Assembly (NCBI GenBank): GCA_902788315.1
Contig: CADAJS010000003.1
Span: 1 to 64,000 of the forward strand
Reading direction: 5' to 3'
DNA from: an uncultured Bacteroidales bacterium
GTDB taxonomy: Bacteria > Bacteroidota > Bacteroidia > Bacteroidales > Bacteroidaceae
DNA: 64,000 nucleotides
Of the stretch, positions 1 through 8,680 are shown piece after piece. The number at the start of each line of letters is the position of its first letter. The stretch's first letter is position 1. The notes under the pieces were generated by a model. It saw only the letters and a program-made list of their open reading frames with translations, made no database searches and had not been told where the DNA came from. A program made the position numbers and the translations under genes.

Positions 1-45
1 AGCTGCGGTGCAAGCCTTCTGTCACCTCCCCGAAGGTTCACGATG

Positions 46-53
46 CAAAGGTA
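46..53 (-). promoter_or_regulatory. Possible -7 box of a leftward promoter
   Basis: The minus strand reads TACCTTTG, matching the Bacteroidota -7 consensus TAnnTTTG. It would drive a gene to the left of the window. No clear TTTG element lies 19-21 nt upstream, so support is weak. Confidence 0.4.
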
Positions 54-135
54 CGTCACGCCGATTGCGGTTCTCGAATGTTTTGCAACTTTTTTCGGTT
101 GGGAGCGAAAAAAATCGTCAGGCAGGCAGGACTTT

Positions 136-290
136 GTTACAATGTTACGGTGTTACAGTTCCAAAAATAGTTGCCAGGGGGGGGTAAAATACCTCTATAT
201 CTATATATATATTTATATATATATAGATATAGAATTATTTTTGAGGTGTGGTAAAGCCTAATTCGAACTGTAACACCGTAACACTGTAAC
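136..290. repeat. Nested inverted repeat with 8-nt arrays and an AT-rich core palindrome
   Basis: Positions 136-160 carry three tandem copies of the 8-mer GTTACnnT. Positions 266-290 carry the same array inverted, with a single mismatch over 25 nt. Between them, 195-212 and 215-232 form a perfect 18-bp AT-rich palindrome with a 2-nt loop. No coding region is supported. The arrangement is of unknown function; it could be a small non-autonomous element, a strong structure between genes, or a protein-binding array. Confidence 0.75.
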
Positions 291-302
291 GCTTCCCGTT
301 CT

Positions 303-498
303 GTTACTAATTTAAGTTTCGGGAGTTTCACTCCCTTTGTAGTTAAGTAGTTAAAGTAGTTCTTGGACGAGCCAAGCGGCAAAGCCGAGCGATCGCTTCG
401 CTCGTCCTTCGGACAGTAGTAATGCCAACGCAAGAAGCAAGACATTTGGCTTAACTACTTAACTACTGACTACATAACTACTTCCGAAACTTCAGTTA
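303..498. repeat. Second composite inverted repeat beyond the murF-alr stop codon
   Basis: Tandem GTAGTTAA 8-mers at 340-355 are matched by inverted TTAACTAC 8-mers at 451-466. The outer part matches as well: AAGTTTCGG near 313-321 pairs with CCGAAACTT at 484-492. The centre carries a GC-rich palindrome around GACGAGC...GCTCGTC (367-405). GTTACTAAT occurs at both ends (302-310 and 495-503), like a short direct repeat. It lies directly downstream of murF-alr and could end its transcript, but it is much longer than a usual terminator. Confidence 0.65.
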
Positions 499-2886
499 CT
501 AATCCTTAAAATAAACGCGCTTGACACGAGGGCTTACGCCGGTGAGCACTTCATAGGGGATGGTACCGATAATATCGGCCAAGACCGAGGGGGAAAGTCC
601 CTCGCCGAAGATGATGGCGGTGTCGCCCTCACGGCAGGGGATACCAGTGACATCCACCATGCACACATCCATGCAGATATTACCCACGTAAGGAGCACGC
701 TGTCCACCGACGAGGCAGTAGCCGGCACGATTGCCCAAACGGCGGTTCAGGCCGTCGGCATACCCGATGGGGAGCGTGGCAATGCGGCTGGGGCGGTCCA
801 GGAACGTGCGACGGCTGTAGCCGATGCTGTCGCCCGCCGGCACGTCGCGCAGTTGCAGGATGGTGGTGCTGAGGGTAGAGACATTGTTCAGCACGCTGTT
901 GTCGCGGCTGTTGATGCCGTAGAGCCCCAATCCCAAGCGCACCATGTCCATCTGACGCTCCGGGAAGTGTTCGATGCCGGCACTGTTGCAAATGTGACGC
1001 AGGATATGATGGCCGAAAGCTTGTTGCAGCGCATCGGCTCCCTGCTGATAAAGCGAGAACTGACGGGCCGAGAAATCGTCGAACTCGTCTGAATCGCTAC
1101 CCACGAAATGTGAGAATACGGACCGGGGAATAACAGCCGTCTGATGCTGCAGGCGTTCCACCAGGCGCGGCATGTCGTCCACGGGATGGAATCCCAGACG
1201 ATGCATGCCTGTGTCCAGCTTGATATGCACCGGAAAGCTGGTCACGCCCTCGGATTCTGCGGCGTGGATAAGCGCGTCAAGAAGTCGGAAGTTGTACACC
1301 TCGGGTTCGAGATGATAGCGGAACAGCGTGCGGAAGCTACTCATCTCGGGGTTCATCACCATGATGTTCGAGGTGATTCCCGAGCGTCGCAGTGTGGCGC
1401 CCTCATCGGCCACCGCCACGGCCAGATAGTCCACACGACTGTCCTGCAGCGTGCGTGAAACCTCGACGGCTCCTGCGCCGTAAGCATCAGCCTTGACCAT
1501 GCAGACCATCTTCGTATCTCGCTGCAAGAAGGCACGATAACGATTCAGATTGTCCACCACGGCATTCAGGTTAATCTCGAGGATTGTCTCGTGGACCTTC
1601 TGTTCCAGGCGGTCGGCCACCTGTTCGAAGTGGAACGAGCGAGCCCCCTTGAGCAGCACCACTGTGTCGTGAAGACTCTCAAGGATACCGCTCGCCAGCA
1701 AGGCCTCTGTATCGGGGAAGAAGAAGGCATCGAGAGCAGCCTCCTCAAAGCACCTGCGTTGTCCGTTTATTTCATGCCCCACGCCAATCATCCGCGTCAC
1801 CCCGCGACTCTGTGCCAGACGTGCCACCTTGCCGTATAGCACAGCGGCGTCCAGGCCGCTCTGCTCGATATCGCTCAGGATAAGCGTGCATGGCATACCC
1901 TCCACCCCCGCAGCGCCGATGCCGGAGGCCTGAGCACGACGATGCATAAAGTCGAGGGCGATGTCCAGGCTGCTGAGGTCGCTGTTGTAGGCATCGTTGA
2001 TCAGCGTACAGCCACGTTCGGCCTGGCGGACCTCGAGACGCATAGCCACGGGTTCAAGTCCTTCGAGGCGTTGCTGCAACGTGTCCTCGTCCATCCCCAG
2101 GAGGCGACATACCGCAGCACAGACATTGCGGTTGTCCTGCATGGCATCGCCCGAGGAATGCCAGGCAATGAGCTTCCCGCTATAATCCGATTCGGCGAGG
2201 ATGCGACTTACCAGGGGGTCGCCGTCGGGATAGATGATTACCTGAACGTCGCGGAAGAGAAGCATCTTCTCGCGGCACTTTTCCTCCATAGACTGGAAGT
2301 TCTCCTGATGTGCAGCCCCCAGACAGGTGAACACGCCGATGGTGGGCTGTATGATGCGCTGCAGAGCAGCCATTTCGCCAGGTTGAGAGATGCCAGCCTC
2401 GAAGATGGCAAGCTGGCTCTGTTCGTTCAGGCTCCACACAGAGAGCGGGACGCCGATCTGGGAGTTGTAGCTGCGAGGGCTGCGCGTCACCACACGTTCG
2501 GGCGAGAGCAACTGGTAGAGCCACTCTTTGACGGTCGTCTTGCCGTTGCTTCCGGTAATGCCGATGACGGGAATGTCAAACGAGTCGCGATGTCGCTCGG
2601 CCAGTCGCTGCAAGGCTTGCAGCGTATTGGGCACCACGAGGAAAGAAGCCTCGGGATAGTCGCCAGACGGTATCGACGTCACGACAAAGGAGCGAACGCC
2701 ACGACGGTACAACTCGGGGATATAGTGACGTCCGTCGCCACGCGAGGTCTGCAGAGCAAAGAAAAGGGTCGTTTCGGGAAAACAGAGACTGCGACTGTCT
2801 GTGAGCAGCCAGTCCACCTGCTGCTGTCCGTCCCCCACACAATGGGCGCCCATGAGGGCTGCTATGGTTTTCAGTGTATATGTCAT
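499..2886 (-). CDS. murF-alr: Bifunctional MurF ligase / alanine racemase fusion
   Basis: This 795-residue protein joins two steps of peptidoglycan precursor synthesis. The N-terminal half is a MurF-type ligase that adds D-Ala-D-Ala to UDP-MurNAc-tripeptide. It has the ATP loop GITGSNGKTT (about residues 108-118), a GHxxNF-like AHQENF at 192-197, INDAYNS near 297 and KGARS near 413. From about 434 a PLP-dependent alanine racemase follows, with the PLP lysine K465 in VKADAYG and the second catalytic tyrosine, probably Y690, in SIGYSRR. The fusion is typical of Bacteroidota and couples D-Ala supply to its use. The start is an ATG 5 nt after the GSCFA gene stop, so the two genes probably form one transcript. 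Identification is secure. Confidence 0.96.
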   Translation of the reverse strand: MTYTLKTIAALMGAHCVGDGQQQVDWLLTDSRSLCFPETTLFFALQTSRGDGRHYIPELYRRGVRSFVVTSIPSGDYPEASFLVVPNTLQALQRLAERHRDSFDIPVIGITGSNGKTTVKEWLYQLLSPERVVTRSPRSYNSQIGVPLSVWSLNEQSQLAIFEAGISQPGEMAALQRIIQPTIGVFTCLGAAHQENFQSMEEKCREKMLLFRDVQVIIYPDGDPLVSRILAESDYSGKLIAWHSSGDAMQDNRNVCAAVCRLLGMDEDTLQQRLEGLEPVAMRLEVRQAERGCTLINDAYNSDLSSLDIALDFMHRRAQASGIGAAGVEGMPCTLILSDIEQSGLDAAVLYGKVARLAQSRGVTRMIGVGHEINGQRRCFEEAALDAFFFPDTEALLASGILESLHDTVVLLKGARSFHFEQVADRLEQKVHETILEINLNAVVDNLNRYRAFLQRDTKMVCMVKADAYGAGAVEVSRTLQDSRVDYLAVAVADEGATLRRSGITSNIMVMNPEMSSFRTLFRYHLEPEVYNFRLLDALIHAAESEGVTSFPVHIKLDTGMHRLGFHPVDDMPRLVERLQHQTAVIPRSVFSHFVGSDSDEFDDFSARQFSLYQQGADALQQAFGHHILRHICNSAGIEHFPERQMDMVRLGLGLYGINSRDNSVLNNVSTLSTTILQLRDVPAGDSIGYSRRTFLDRPSRIATLPIGYADGLNRRLGNRAGYCLVGGQRAPYVGNICMDVCMVDVTGIPCREGDTAIIFGEGLSPSVLADIIGTIPYEVLTGVSPRVKRVYFKD

Positions 2887-2891
2887 AGTGA

Positions 2892-3872
2892 TCAGTTGTT
2901 ACATTCATATTTCTCCATCAGCTTCTCGCGCTCGCGCATCGTCGTGCGCAGGAATTCATGGTAGGCTTCACTTTCGGGATCAGTCGGCCGGTGATTCAAG
3001 GCGCGCCGAATGGGTTCGTAGTCGCGCAGATAGTGCTGGAGGCGCTCCGACATGCAATGCTCCACGATGCGCCGCCACACGATGTCCACTGCCACCTCGC
3101 TGGGATGCAGCATATCAGGGGCATAGAAGCGATAGTCGCGCAACTCGTCCATGAACATTTCATAGACGGGCAGATAAGTGCACGATGCGGGAAAGCGGCG
3201 GCACACCTCGTCCACAGCCAGCAAGAGCGTGGCCTTAGACAGCTGACTTCCATGAAAGCCGTACTTGCGATAGCGGTAGGGGCTCACGGTGAAGACCACA
3301 TGCAACGCCGGATTCAGCCGCTGCGCCATGTCCACCACGTCGGCAAGCGCCGTCGCGCACTCCGACGTCGAAAGCCGGTATTCCTCGAACATCGCACCGG
3401 GCATCTTGTGACAATTGGTCACCGTCAGCCCCGTCTCGCGGAGACGATAACATACGTTGGTACCCAAGGTCACAAAGAGGAAGCGCGACTCGGAGAGGAA
3501 GGTGTACAGCTGCCCGAGCATAGCGTTTATCCGCTCCACGCACTCTTTGCTCGTAGGCGACGCAAAAGACGTATCGCCCAACCAGCAACGCCATTCGCCC
3601 CCAGACGACTGAAACAGCGGCAGGTCTCTCTCTCCCCTCTCGCCGCCAGGGCTGCAGGCAGATAACACCACTGCACGCACGCTCTCAGGATTATAGAGCA
3701 CGCCCAAAGGATTGCTCAGCGTGGCCAGACCGTACGACTCGAAACGCCGCCCGATGTACTCGGCAAAGCATGAGCCCAGGAACACAAGCCTGTCTCCCAC
3801 TGCGATAAGCCGCTCCATCCGAGGCATCTCCACACGTGTAGTAAGTTCCATTTCTCTGTTCTGCACTGCCAT
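2892..3872 (-). CDS. GSCFA-family protein
   Basis: This 326-residue protein carries the family's naming motif GSCFA at residues 33-37. It also has LGTNVCYR in the middle and DMLHPSEVA towards the C-terminus. The serine of GSCFA and the DxxH pair resemble the catalytic blocks of SGNH-fold hydrolases, so an esterase-like activity is plausible, but the substrate is unknown. No signal peptide is visible, so it is probably cytoplasmic. It lies 5 nt before murF-alr on the same strand, which hints at a link with cell-envelope precursors. An ATG at residue 8 is an alternative start. A -7 box (3890-3897) lies 18 nt upstream of the chosen start. Confidence 0.9.
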   Translation of the reverse strand: MAVQNREMELTTRVEMPRMERLIAVGDRLVFLGSCFAEYIGRRFESYGLATLSNPLGVLYNPESVRAVVLSACSPGGERGERDLPLFQSSGGEWRCWLGDTSFASPTSKECVERINAMLGQLYTFLSESRFLFVTLGTNVCYRLRETGLTVTNCHKMPGAMFEEYRLSTSECATALADVVDMAQRLNPALHVVFTVSPYRYRKYGFHGSQLSKATLLLAVDEVCRRFPASCTYLPVYEMFMDELRDYRFYAPDMLHPSEVAVDIVWRRIVEHCMSERLQHYLRDYEPIRRALNHRPTDPESEAYHEFLRTTMREREKLMEKYECNN

Positions 3873-3889
3873 TTATCCCAATTCCACTG

Positions 3890-3897
3890 CAAATTTA
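3890..3897 (-). promoter_or_regulatory. -7 box of the GSCFA / murF-alr promoter
   Basis: The minus strand reads TAAATTTG, fitting TAnnTTTG, 18 nt before the GSCFA start codon. The short spacing implies a very short leader. Confidence 0.6.
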
Positions 3898-4050
3898 GAT
3901 AAATTCCTTGGAATTATAAGCCAGTCGGACTAAGAAAACTACATTTTCCGCCAAGGAAAGATTCGACATCCGCTCTTCGTTGCCGAATGTTTTACCAGCT
4001 TTTTCACGCTGCTTACTCCTATTTACTCTGCAGCGAAGGGGAGCAAGCCC

Positions 4051-4145
4051 GTATTCTTTCACTCGGCATAAAAAAAGAATACGATTCTTTTTGTACCGCA
4101 CTCGTTTTTTCGTAACTCTGCCATCCAGTGGATGGCGAAGTTACT
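4051..4145. promoter_or_regulatory. Overlapping inverted repeats upstream of the iron-type permease
   Basis: In the 359-nt gap between the divergent GSCFA and permease genes, AAAAAGAAT at 4072-4080 can pair with ATTCTTTTT (4084-4092). The overlapping AAAGAATAC (4074-4082) can instead pair with GTATTCTTT (4051-4059). Next to it, 4112-4127 and 4130-4145 form a 33-bp near-palindrome with two mismatches, which also contains a degenerate -7 box (TAACTCTG, 4113-4120). These could be operator sites or alternative RNA hairpins; metal-dependent control is a guess from the neighbouring gene. Confidence 0.45.
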
Positions 4146-4177
4146 CCGTCTCGGCAATAAAAATAAATGGTTTTTAT

Positions 4178-4208
4178 TTTGCATTGCTCTCGACTTTTCG
4201 TAACTTTG
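4178..4208 (+). promoter_or_regulatory. Promoter of the permease gene
   Basis: TTTG at 4178-4181, a 19-nt spacer and TAACTTTG at 4201-4208 match the Bacteroidota housekeeping promoter exactly. The ATG follows at 4232. Confidence 0.85.
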
Positions 4209-4231
4209 CAGGGATAAACGCTGAAAAGAGT

Positions 4232-5257
4232 ATGAGAGAGAGGACGTTCATCGTGCTTCTGTTGCTGGCCTTGATGGTGCTGGCAGCCTGCAACATGCTG
4301 TGGGGCTCGCTGAGCATCCCCGCCGGGAGCGTGCTGCAGATACTGCTGGGCAACAGCGAGGGCGACAACCCCGCATGGAAGTTCATTCTCATAGAAAGCC
4401 GACTGCCGCAAATGCTCACAGCGCTGCTCAGCGGAGCTGCGTTGAGCACCAGCGGACTGATGCTGCAGACGCTCTTCCGCAACCCGCTGGCCGGCCCCAG
4501 CATCCTGGGCATCGACGCGGGAGCCAACCTGGGCGTGGCGCTGGTGATGCTCCTGCTGGGAGGCACTGTCACCCTGGGCAGCCTCTCCCTGAGCGGATAT
4601 CTGCTGGTCATCGCGGCTGCCATGATAGGAGCATTGGCCATCATGCTGCTGCTTCTGCTGCTTTCCCACAGTCTGCAGAGCAAGACGATGCTTCTCATCA
4701 CCGGCGTGGTCATCAGCTACGTCACGGGGTCCATCATCTCGCTGCTCAACTTCAGCGCCACCGAAGAGGGCGTGCACAACTACATCATCTGGGGCATGGG
4801 CACCTTCGGCAACGTATCGCTGAACCATCTGCCTCTCTACGCGTTCCTCATCGCCGCAGGGCTAATGGGAGCCATGTTACTGGTGAAGCCGCTGGACGCA
4901 CTGCTGCTGGGCGAGCGCTATGCGGTCAACTTGGGTGTGAACACACATCACACACGCAACGGGTTGCTCCTCTGCACCGGCCTGCTCACGGCCACCACCA
5001 CAGCCTTCTGCGGCCCAGTCTCGTTTCTGGGACTGGCAGTGCCGCACATGGCTCGCATGTATCTGCGTACGAGCCGCCACCTTGTCCTGCTGCCCGGCAC
5101 CATGCTCATGGGGGCATGTCTCACATTGGTATGCAACCTGCTGTCCACACAGCTGCGCCCCGGAAGCCTGCTCCCCATCAACGTGATTACGCCACTCATC
5201 GGGGCGCCCGTCATACTCTACGTCATCCTGAGACATGAACGGGAGGGACAGCTATGA
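4232..5257 (+). CDS. FecCD-family ABC transporter permease (iron complex / cobalamin type)
   Basis: This 341-residue, highly hydrophobic protein matches inner-membrane permeases that import iron-siderophore, haem or cobalamin complexes. Family hallmarks are RLPQMLTALLSGAALSTSG with LFRNPLAGPSILG near the N-terminus and GPVSFLGLAVPHMAR in the second half. About ten membrane segments are expected for the family. The ATG at 4232 is chosen because it follows a good promoter by 24 nt and gives a normal family length; an in-frame ATG at 3980 would read through that promoter. The matching ATPase lies 3.4 kb downstream beyond two glycosidase genes. No substrate-binding protein is encoded nearby, so the ligand cannot be inferred. 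Confidence 0.92.
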   Translation: MRERTFIVLLLLALMVLAACNMLWGSLSIPAGSVLQILLGNSEGDNPAWKFILIESRLPQMLTALLSGAALSTSGLMLQTLFRNPLAGPSILGIDAGANLGVALVMLLLGGTVTLGSLSLSGYLLVIAAAMIGALAIMLLLLLLSHSLQSKTMLLITGVVISYVTGSIISLLNFSATEEGVHNYIIWGMGTFGNVSLNHLPLYAFLIAAGLMGAMLLVKPLDALLLGERYAVNLGVNTHHTRNGLLLCTGLLTATTTAFCGPVSFLGLAVPHMARMYLRTSRHLVLLPGTMLMGACLTLVCNLLSTQLRPGSLLPINVITPLIGAPVILYVILRHEREGQL

Positions 5258-5332
5258 AGCCATCGCACCGAGGTCTGAGCAGCAGATAGTTGAGAATCGA
5301 AAAATAACGCAAACAAACCAAAAATAAAAAGA

Positions 5333-6952
5333 ATGAAAAAGATCATTGCCTCACTCACCGTAGCACTCGTCAGCACGTGTGCTATGGCCGAAGTAAATTT
5401 CCAAGTGATTCCCCTGCCACAATCCGTCGTGCTGGACGCCAGCGGCAAGACCACACTGATGATCAAGGGGCAGGCAGTCTCCTACCCCGCCGACAATGCA
5501 CGGATGAAGCGCAACGCCGAGTTTGCCGAGGAGTTCCTGGGCCTCAAGCCTCAAGCTGAACTGGCCACCAAGGGCCGGAAGAAAGCAAAGGACACCACGC
5601 CCGTGCGCCTTACGCTGGGCCTCACGAGTGACAATCCCGATGCCTACCAGATTACGGTGGACAAGAAGGGCGTCCTCATCCAGGGAGCCAGCGAGAGCGG
5701 CGTATTCTATGGCATACAGACGCTGCGCAAGAGCATCGCCCAGGAGCAGGGCGACACCATCGCACTGCCGTGGGCGGTAATCAAGGACGAGCCCCGCTTC
5801 CAGTATCGCGGAACGATGCTCGACTGCGCCCGCCACTTCTTCCCGGCCGAGTACATCAAGACATTCATCGACATCCTGGCACTCCACGGAGTGAACAAGA
5901 TGCACTGGCACCTGACCGACGACCAGGGATGGCGCTTCGAGGTGAAGTCTCTGCCCGACCTGGCCAAGAAGGGCAGCTACAGGCCTCACACCATCCTGGG
6001 CAGCAACGTGGGCCTGCACGACCCCGACAACGTCCTCTATGACGACACGCCCGAGGAGGGCTTCTACACCCAGGAGCAACTGCGCGAGATCGTGGCATAC
6101 GCTGCCGAGCGATACATCACCATCATCCCGGAGATTGACCTGCCCGGACACATGGTGGCTGCACTGAGCGTCTATCCCGAACTGGGATGCACGGGCGGCC
6201 CCTACTTCGTGCGGCCCTACTGGGGCATCGACCCCGACGTGCTCTGCGCCGGCAATCCCAAGACACTGGAGTTCATCAAGACGGTACTCGGCGAGATCTG
6301 CGATGTCTTCCCCAGCAAATACATCCACATTGGCGGCGACGAGAGCCCACGCAAGCGCTGGGAGACTTGTCCCAAGTGTCAGGCAAAGATGAAGGAGCTG
6401 GGCTTGCAGAAGGAGGCACAGCTGCAGACATATATTAATAAAGAGGTAGAGAAGTTCCTCGCCACCAAGGGGCGCGAGCTCATCGGATGGGACGAGACGC
6501 TCGAGGGCGGACTCTCCGAGAACGCCACCGTAATGAGCTGGCGCGGCTTCAAGGGCGGCATCGAGGCCGCACGACTGCACCACCGCGTAATCATGACCCC
6601 CACGAGCCACTGCTACATCGACTACTATCAGCTCAAGGACCATCGTGCACAGCCCCACGCCATCGGCGGCTATCTACCCCTGAGCAAGGTCTATAGCCTC
6701 GAGCCTGTCCCCGAGGAACTCACGCCCGAGGAAGCCAAATACATTCTGGGCGCACAGTGCAATCTGTGGACCGAGTATGTCCTGAGCCCCGACCACGTGG
6801 AATACATGCTGCTGCCGCGACTGGCTGCCATGTGCGAGGTACAGTGGCGCCCGGCGGGAGAGAAGAGCTTCGAGGAGTTCACGGGCCGGCTCTCCGACAT
6901 GGAGAAGATGTACCGCCGACTGGGATATAAGTACTGCACCAGCTATGAATAA
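5333..6952 (+). CDS. GH20 beta-N-acetylhexosaminidase, copy 1
   Basis: This 539-residue exported glycosidase should release terminal GlcNAc or GalNAc from glycans by substrate-assisted catalysis. A signal peptide (residues 1-19, ending CAMA) is followed by a GH20b-type N-domain with VIPLPQSV. The catalytic barrel has QYRGTMLDCARHFF near 157-170, HWHLTDDQGWR at 191-201 and HIGGDE at 332-337. D336 and E337 are the expected acetamido-orienting and acid/base residues. CPKCQ at 346-350 follows, as in many Bacteroidota members. The next gene encodes a close paralogue of exactly the same length, 25 nt away. Both sit between an ABC permease and its ATPase. A periplasmic or surface location is likely. 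Confidence 0.96.
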   Translation: MKKIIASLTVALVSTCAMAEVNFQVIPLPQSVVLDASGKTTLMIKGQAVSYPADNARMKRNAEFAEEFLGLKPQAELATKGRKKAKDTTPVRLTLGLTSDNPDAYQITVDKKGVLIQGASESGVFYGIQTLRKSIAQEQGDTIALPWAVIKDEPRFQYRGTMLDCARHFFPAEYIKTFIDILALHGVNKMHWHLTDDQGWRFEVKSLPDLAKKGSYRPHTILGSNVGLHDPDNVLYDDTPEEGFYTQEQLREIVAYAAERYITIIPEIDLPGHMVAALSVYPELGCTGGPYFVRPYWGIDPDVLCAGNPKTLEFIKTVLGEICDVFPSKYIHIGGDESPRKRWETCPKCQAKMKELGLQKEAQLQTYINKEVEKFLATKGRELIGWDETLEGGLSENATVMSWRGFKGGIEAARLHHRVIMTPTSHCYIDYYQLKDHRAQPHAIGGYLPLSKVYSLEPVPEELTPEEAKYILGAQCNLWTEYVLSPDHVEYMLLPRLAAMCEVQWRPAGEKSFEEFTGRLSDMEKMYRRLGYKYCTSYE

Positions 6953-6977
6953 CCTCCAATTCATTACACGAACTACA

Positions 6978-8597
6978 ATGAGAAAGCACTTCCTTACCCT
7001 TGCTGCCGCCATGCTTAGCATGTATGCCGCAGCCGACGTGAACTACCAAGTGATTCCCCTGCCGCAGTCCGTTACGCTGGACGCCAGCGGCAAGACCACC
7101 CTGCTGATGAAAGGGCAGGCCGTCTCCTACCCTGCCGACAATGCGCGGATGAAACGCAACGCCGAGTTTGCCGAGGAGTTCCTGGGCCTCAAGCCTCAAG
7201 CTGAACTGGCCACCAAGGGCCGGAAGAAAGCAAAGGACATCACGCCCGTGCGCCTTACGCTGGGCCTCGCGAGCGACAATCCCGATGCTTACCAGATTAC
7301 GGTGGACAAGAAAGGCGTTCTCATCCAGGGGGCCAGCGAGAGCGGCGTATTCTACGCCATACAGACGCTGCGCAAGAGCATCGCCCAGGAGCAGGGCGAC
7401 ACCATCACCCTGCCTTGGGCCGTGATTGCCGATGCGCCACGCTTCCAGTATCGCGGCGCGATGCTCGACTGTGCCCGCCACTTCTTCCCGGCCGAGTACA
7501 TCAAGCAGTTTATCGACGTGCTCTCGCTCCACGGAGTGAATAAGTTCCACTGGCATCTGACGGACGACCAGGGATGGCGCCTCGAAGTGAAGTCGCTGCC
7601 GGAGCTGGCCGAGAAGAGCAGCCACCGCCCCTATACCATCGTGGGACCCAACGTGGGAGCCAAGGATGCCGACAATGCCATCTATGACGGCAAGCCCGAA
7701 GGCGGATTCTACTCCCAGCAGCAGGTGCGTGACATCGTGGCATACGCTGCCGAACGTTACATCACCATCATCCCCGAGATTGACCTGCCCGGTCACATGG
7801 TGGCCGCACTGAGCGCCTATCCCGAACTGGGCTGCACGGGAGGCCCGTACTTCGTGCGACCTTACTGGGGCGTCGATCCCGACGTACTCTGTGCCGGCAA
7901 CCCCAAGACGCTGGAGTTCATCAAGAAGGTACTCGGCGAGGTGTGCGAACTCTTCCCCAGCACCTATATCCATATCGGCGGCGACGAGTGTCCCCGCAAG
8001 CGCTGGGAGGCATGCCCCAAGTGTCAGGCAAAGATGAAAGAGCTGGGCCTGCAGAAGGAGGCCGAGCTGCAGACATATATTAATCAGGAGGTGGAGAAGT
8101 TCCTCTCCACGAAAGGACGCGAGCTTATCGGATGGGACGAGATAGTCCACGGAGGACTCTCGGACAACGCCACCGTGATGTACTGGCGCGGAGGCAAGGA
8201 GAACGTCGAGGCGGCCAAGCTGCACCACAAGGTCATCGTCACCAACAAGTGGTTCTGCTACTTCGACTATTACCAGCTGGCCAATCGTGCCGCACAGCCG
8301 TTGGCCTTCAACCGCGACCTGCCCCTGAGCAAGGTCTATAGCCACGAGCCCATCCCCGAGGAACTCACACCCGAGGAGGCCAAGTACATCCTGGGAGTGC
8401 AGTGCAACCTGTGGAGCGAATATGTGGCAAGCCCCGACCACGCCATGTACATGCTGCTGCCACGACTGGCTGCCATAAGCGAGGTGCAGTGGCTGCAACC
8501 AGAGAAGAAAGACTTCGAGCAGTTCAAGGGACGACTGGCCGAGCTGGAGAAAATGTACCGGCAGCTGGGTTACAAGTTCTGCATGAGCTACGAGTAA
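6978..8597 (+). CDS. GH20 beta-N-acetylhexosaminidase, copy 2
   Basis: This is a tandem paralogue of the preceding gene, also 539 residues. The ATG at 6978 is preferred because it gives a normal signal peptide (MRKHFLTLAAAMLSMYAAA) and the same length as copy 1; an in-frame ATG at 6945 overlaps the upstream stop. The catalytic pair falls in HIGGDECPRKRW at the same positions as copy 1. The N-terminal domain is nearly identical to copy 1 at the DNA level, whereas the segment around the barrel loops and C-terminus has diverged, for example VMSWRGFKGG against VMYWRGGKEN. This suggests different glycan preferences. Same function class; substrate unknown. Confidence 0.95.
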   Translation: MRKHFLTLAAAMLSMYAAADVNYQVIPLPQSVTLDASGKTTLLMKGQAVSYPADNARMKRNAEFAEEFLGLKPQAELATKGRKKAKDITPVRLTLGLASDNPDAYQITVDKKGVLIQGASESGVFYAIQTLRKSIAQEQGDTITLPWAVIADAPRFQYRGAMLDCARHFFPAEYIKQFIDVLSLHGVNKFHWHLTDDQGWRLEVKSLPELAEKSSHRPYTIVGPNVGAKDADNAIYDGKPEGGFYSQQQVRDIVAYAAERYITIIPEIDLPGHMVAALSAYPELGCTGGPYFVRPYWGVDPDVLCAGNPKTLEFIKKVLGEVCELFPSTYIHIGGDECPRKRWEACPKCQAKMKELGLQKEAELQTYINQEVEKFLSTKGRELIGWDEIVHGGLSDNATVMYWRGGKENVEAAKLHHKVIVTNKWFCYFDYYQLANRAAQPLAFNRDLPLSKVYSHEPIPEELTPEEAKYILGVQCNLWSEYVASPDHAMYMLLPRLAAISEVQWLQPEKKDFEQFKGRLAELEKMYRQLGYKFCMSYE

Positions 8598-8680
8598 TGT
8601 ATATAGTCCAAGGTTCAAGACAGACCCGAGCACATCCTCCAGTCTGCCTCGGACCCCGGACCACAAGCCATGATTTCCGT

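Noticed and set aside
1942..2964. 340-codon plus-strand frame opposite murF-alr
   Set aside because: It overlaps an unambiguous essential gene and shows no family features.
3895..4101. 68-codon minus-strand frame between GSCFA and the permease
   Set aside because: It runs through the inverted repeats and promoter region and lacks family or codon support.
3980..4231. N-terminal extension of the FecCD permease from an upstream ATG
   Set aside because: It would translate through a complete promoter and add a hydrophilic stretch absent from the family.
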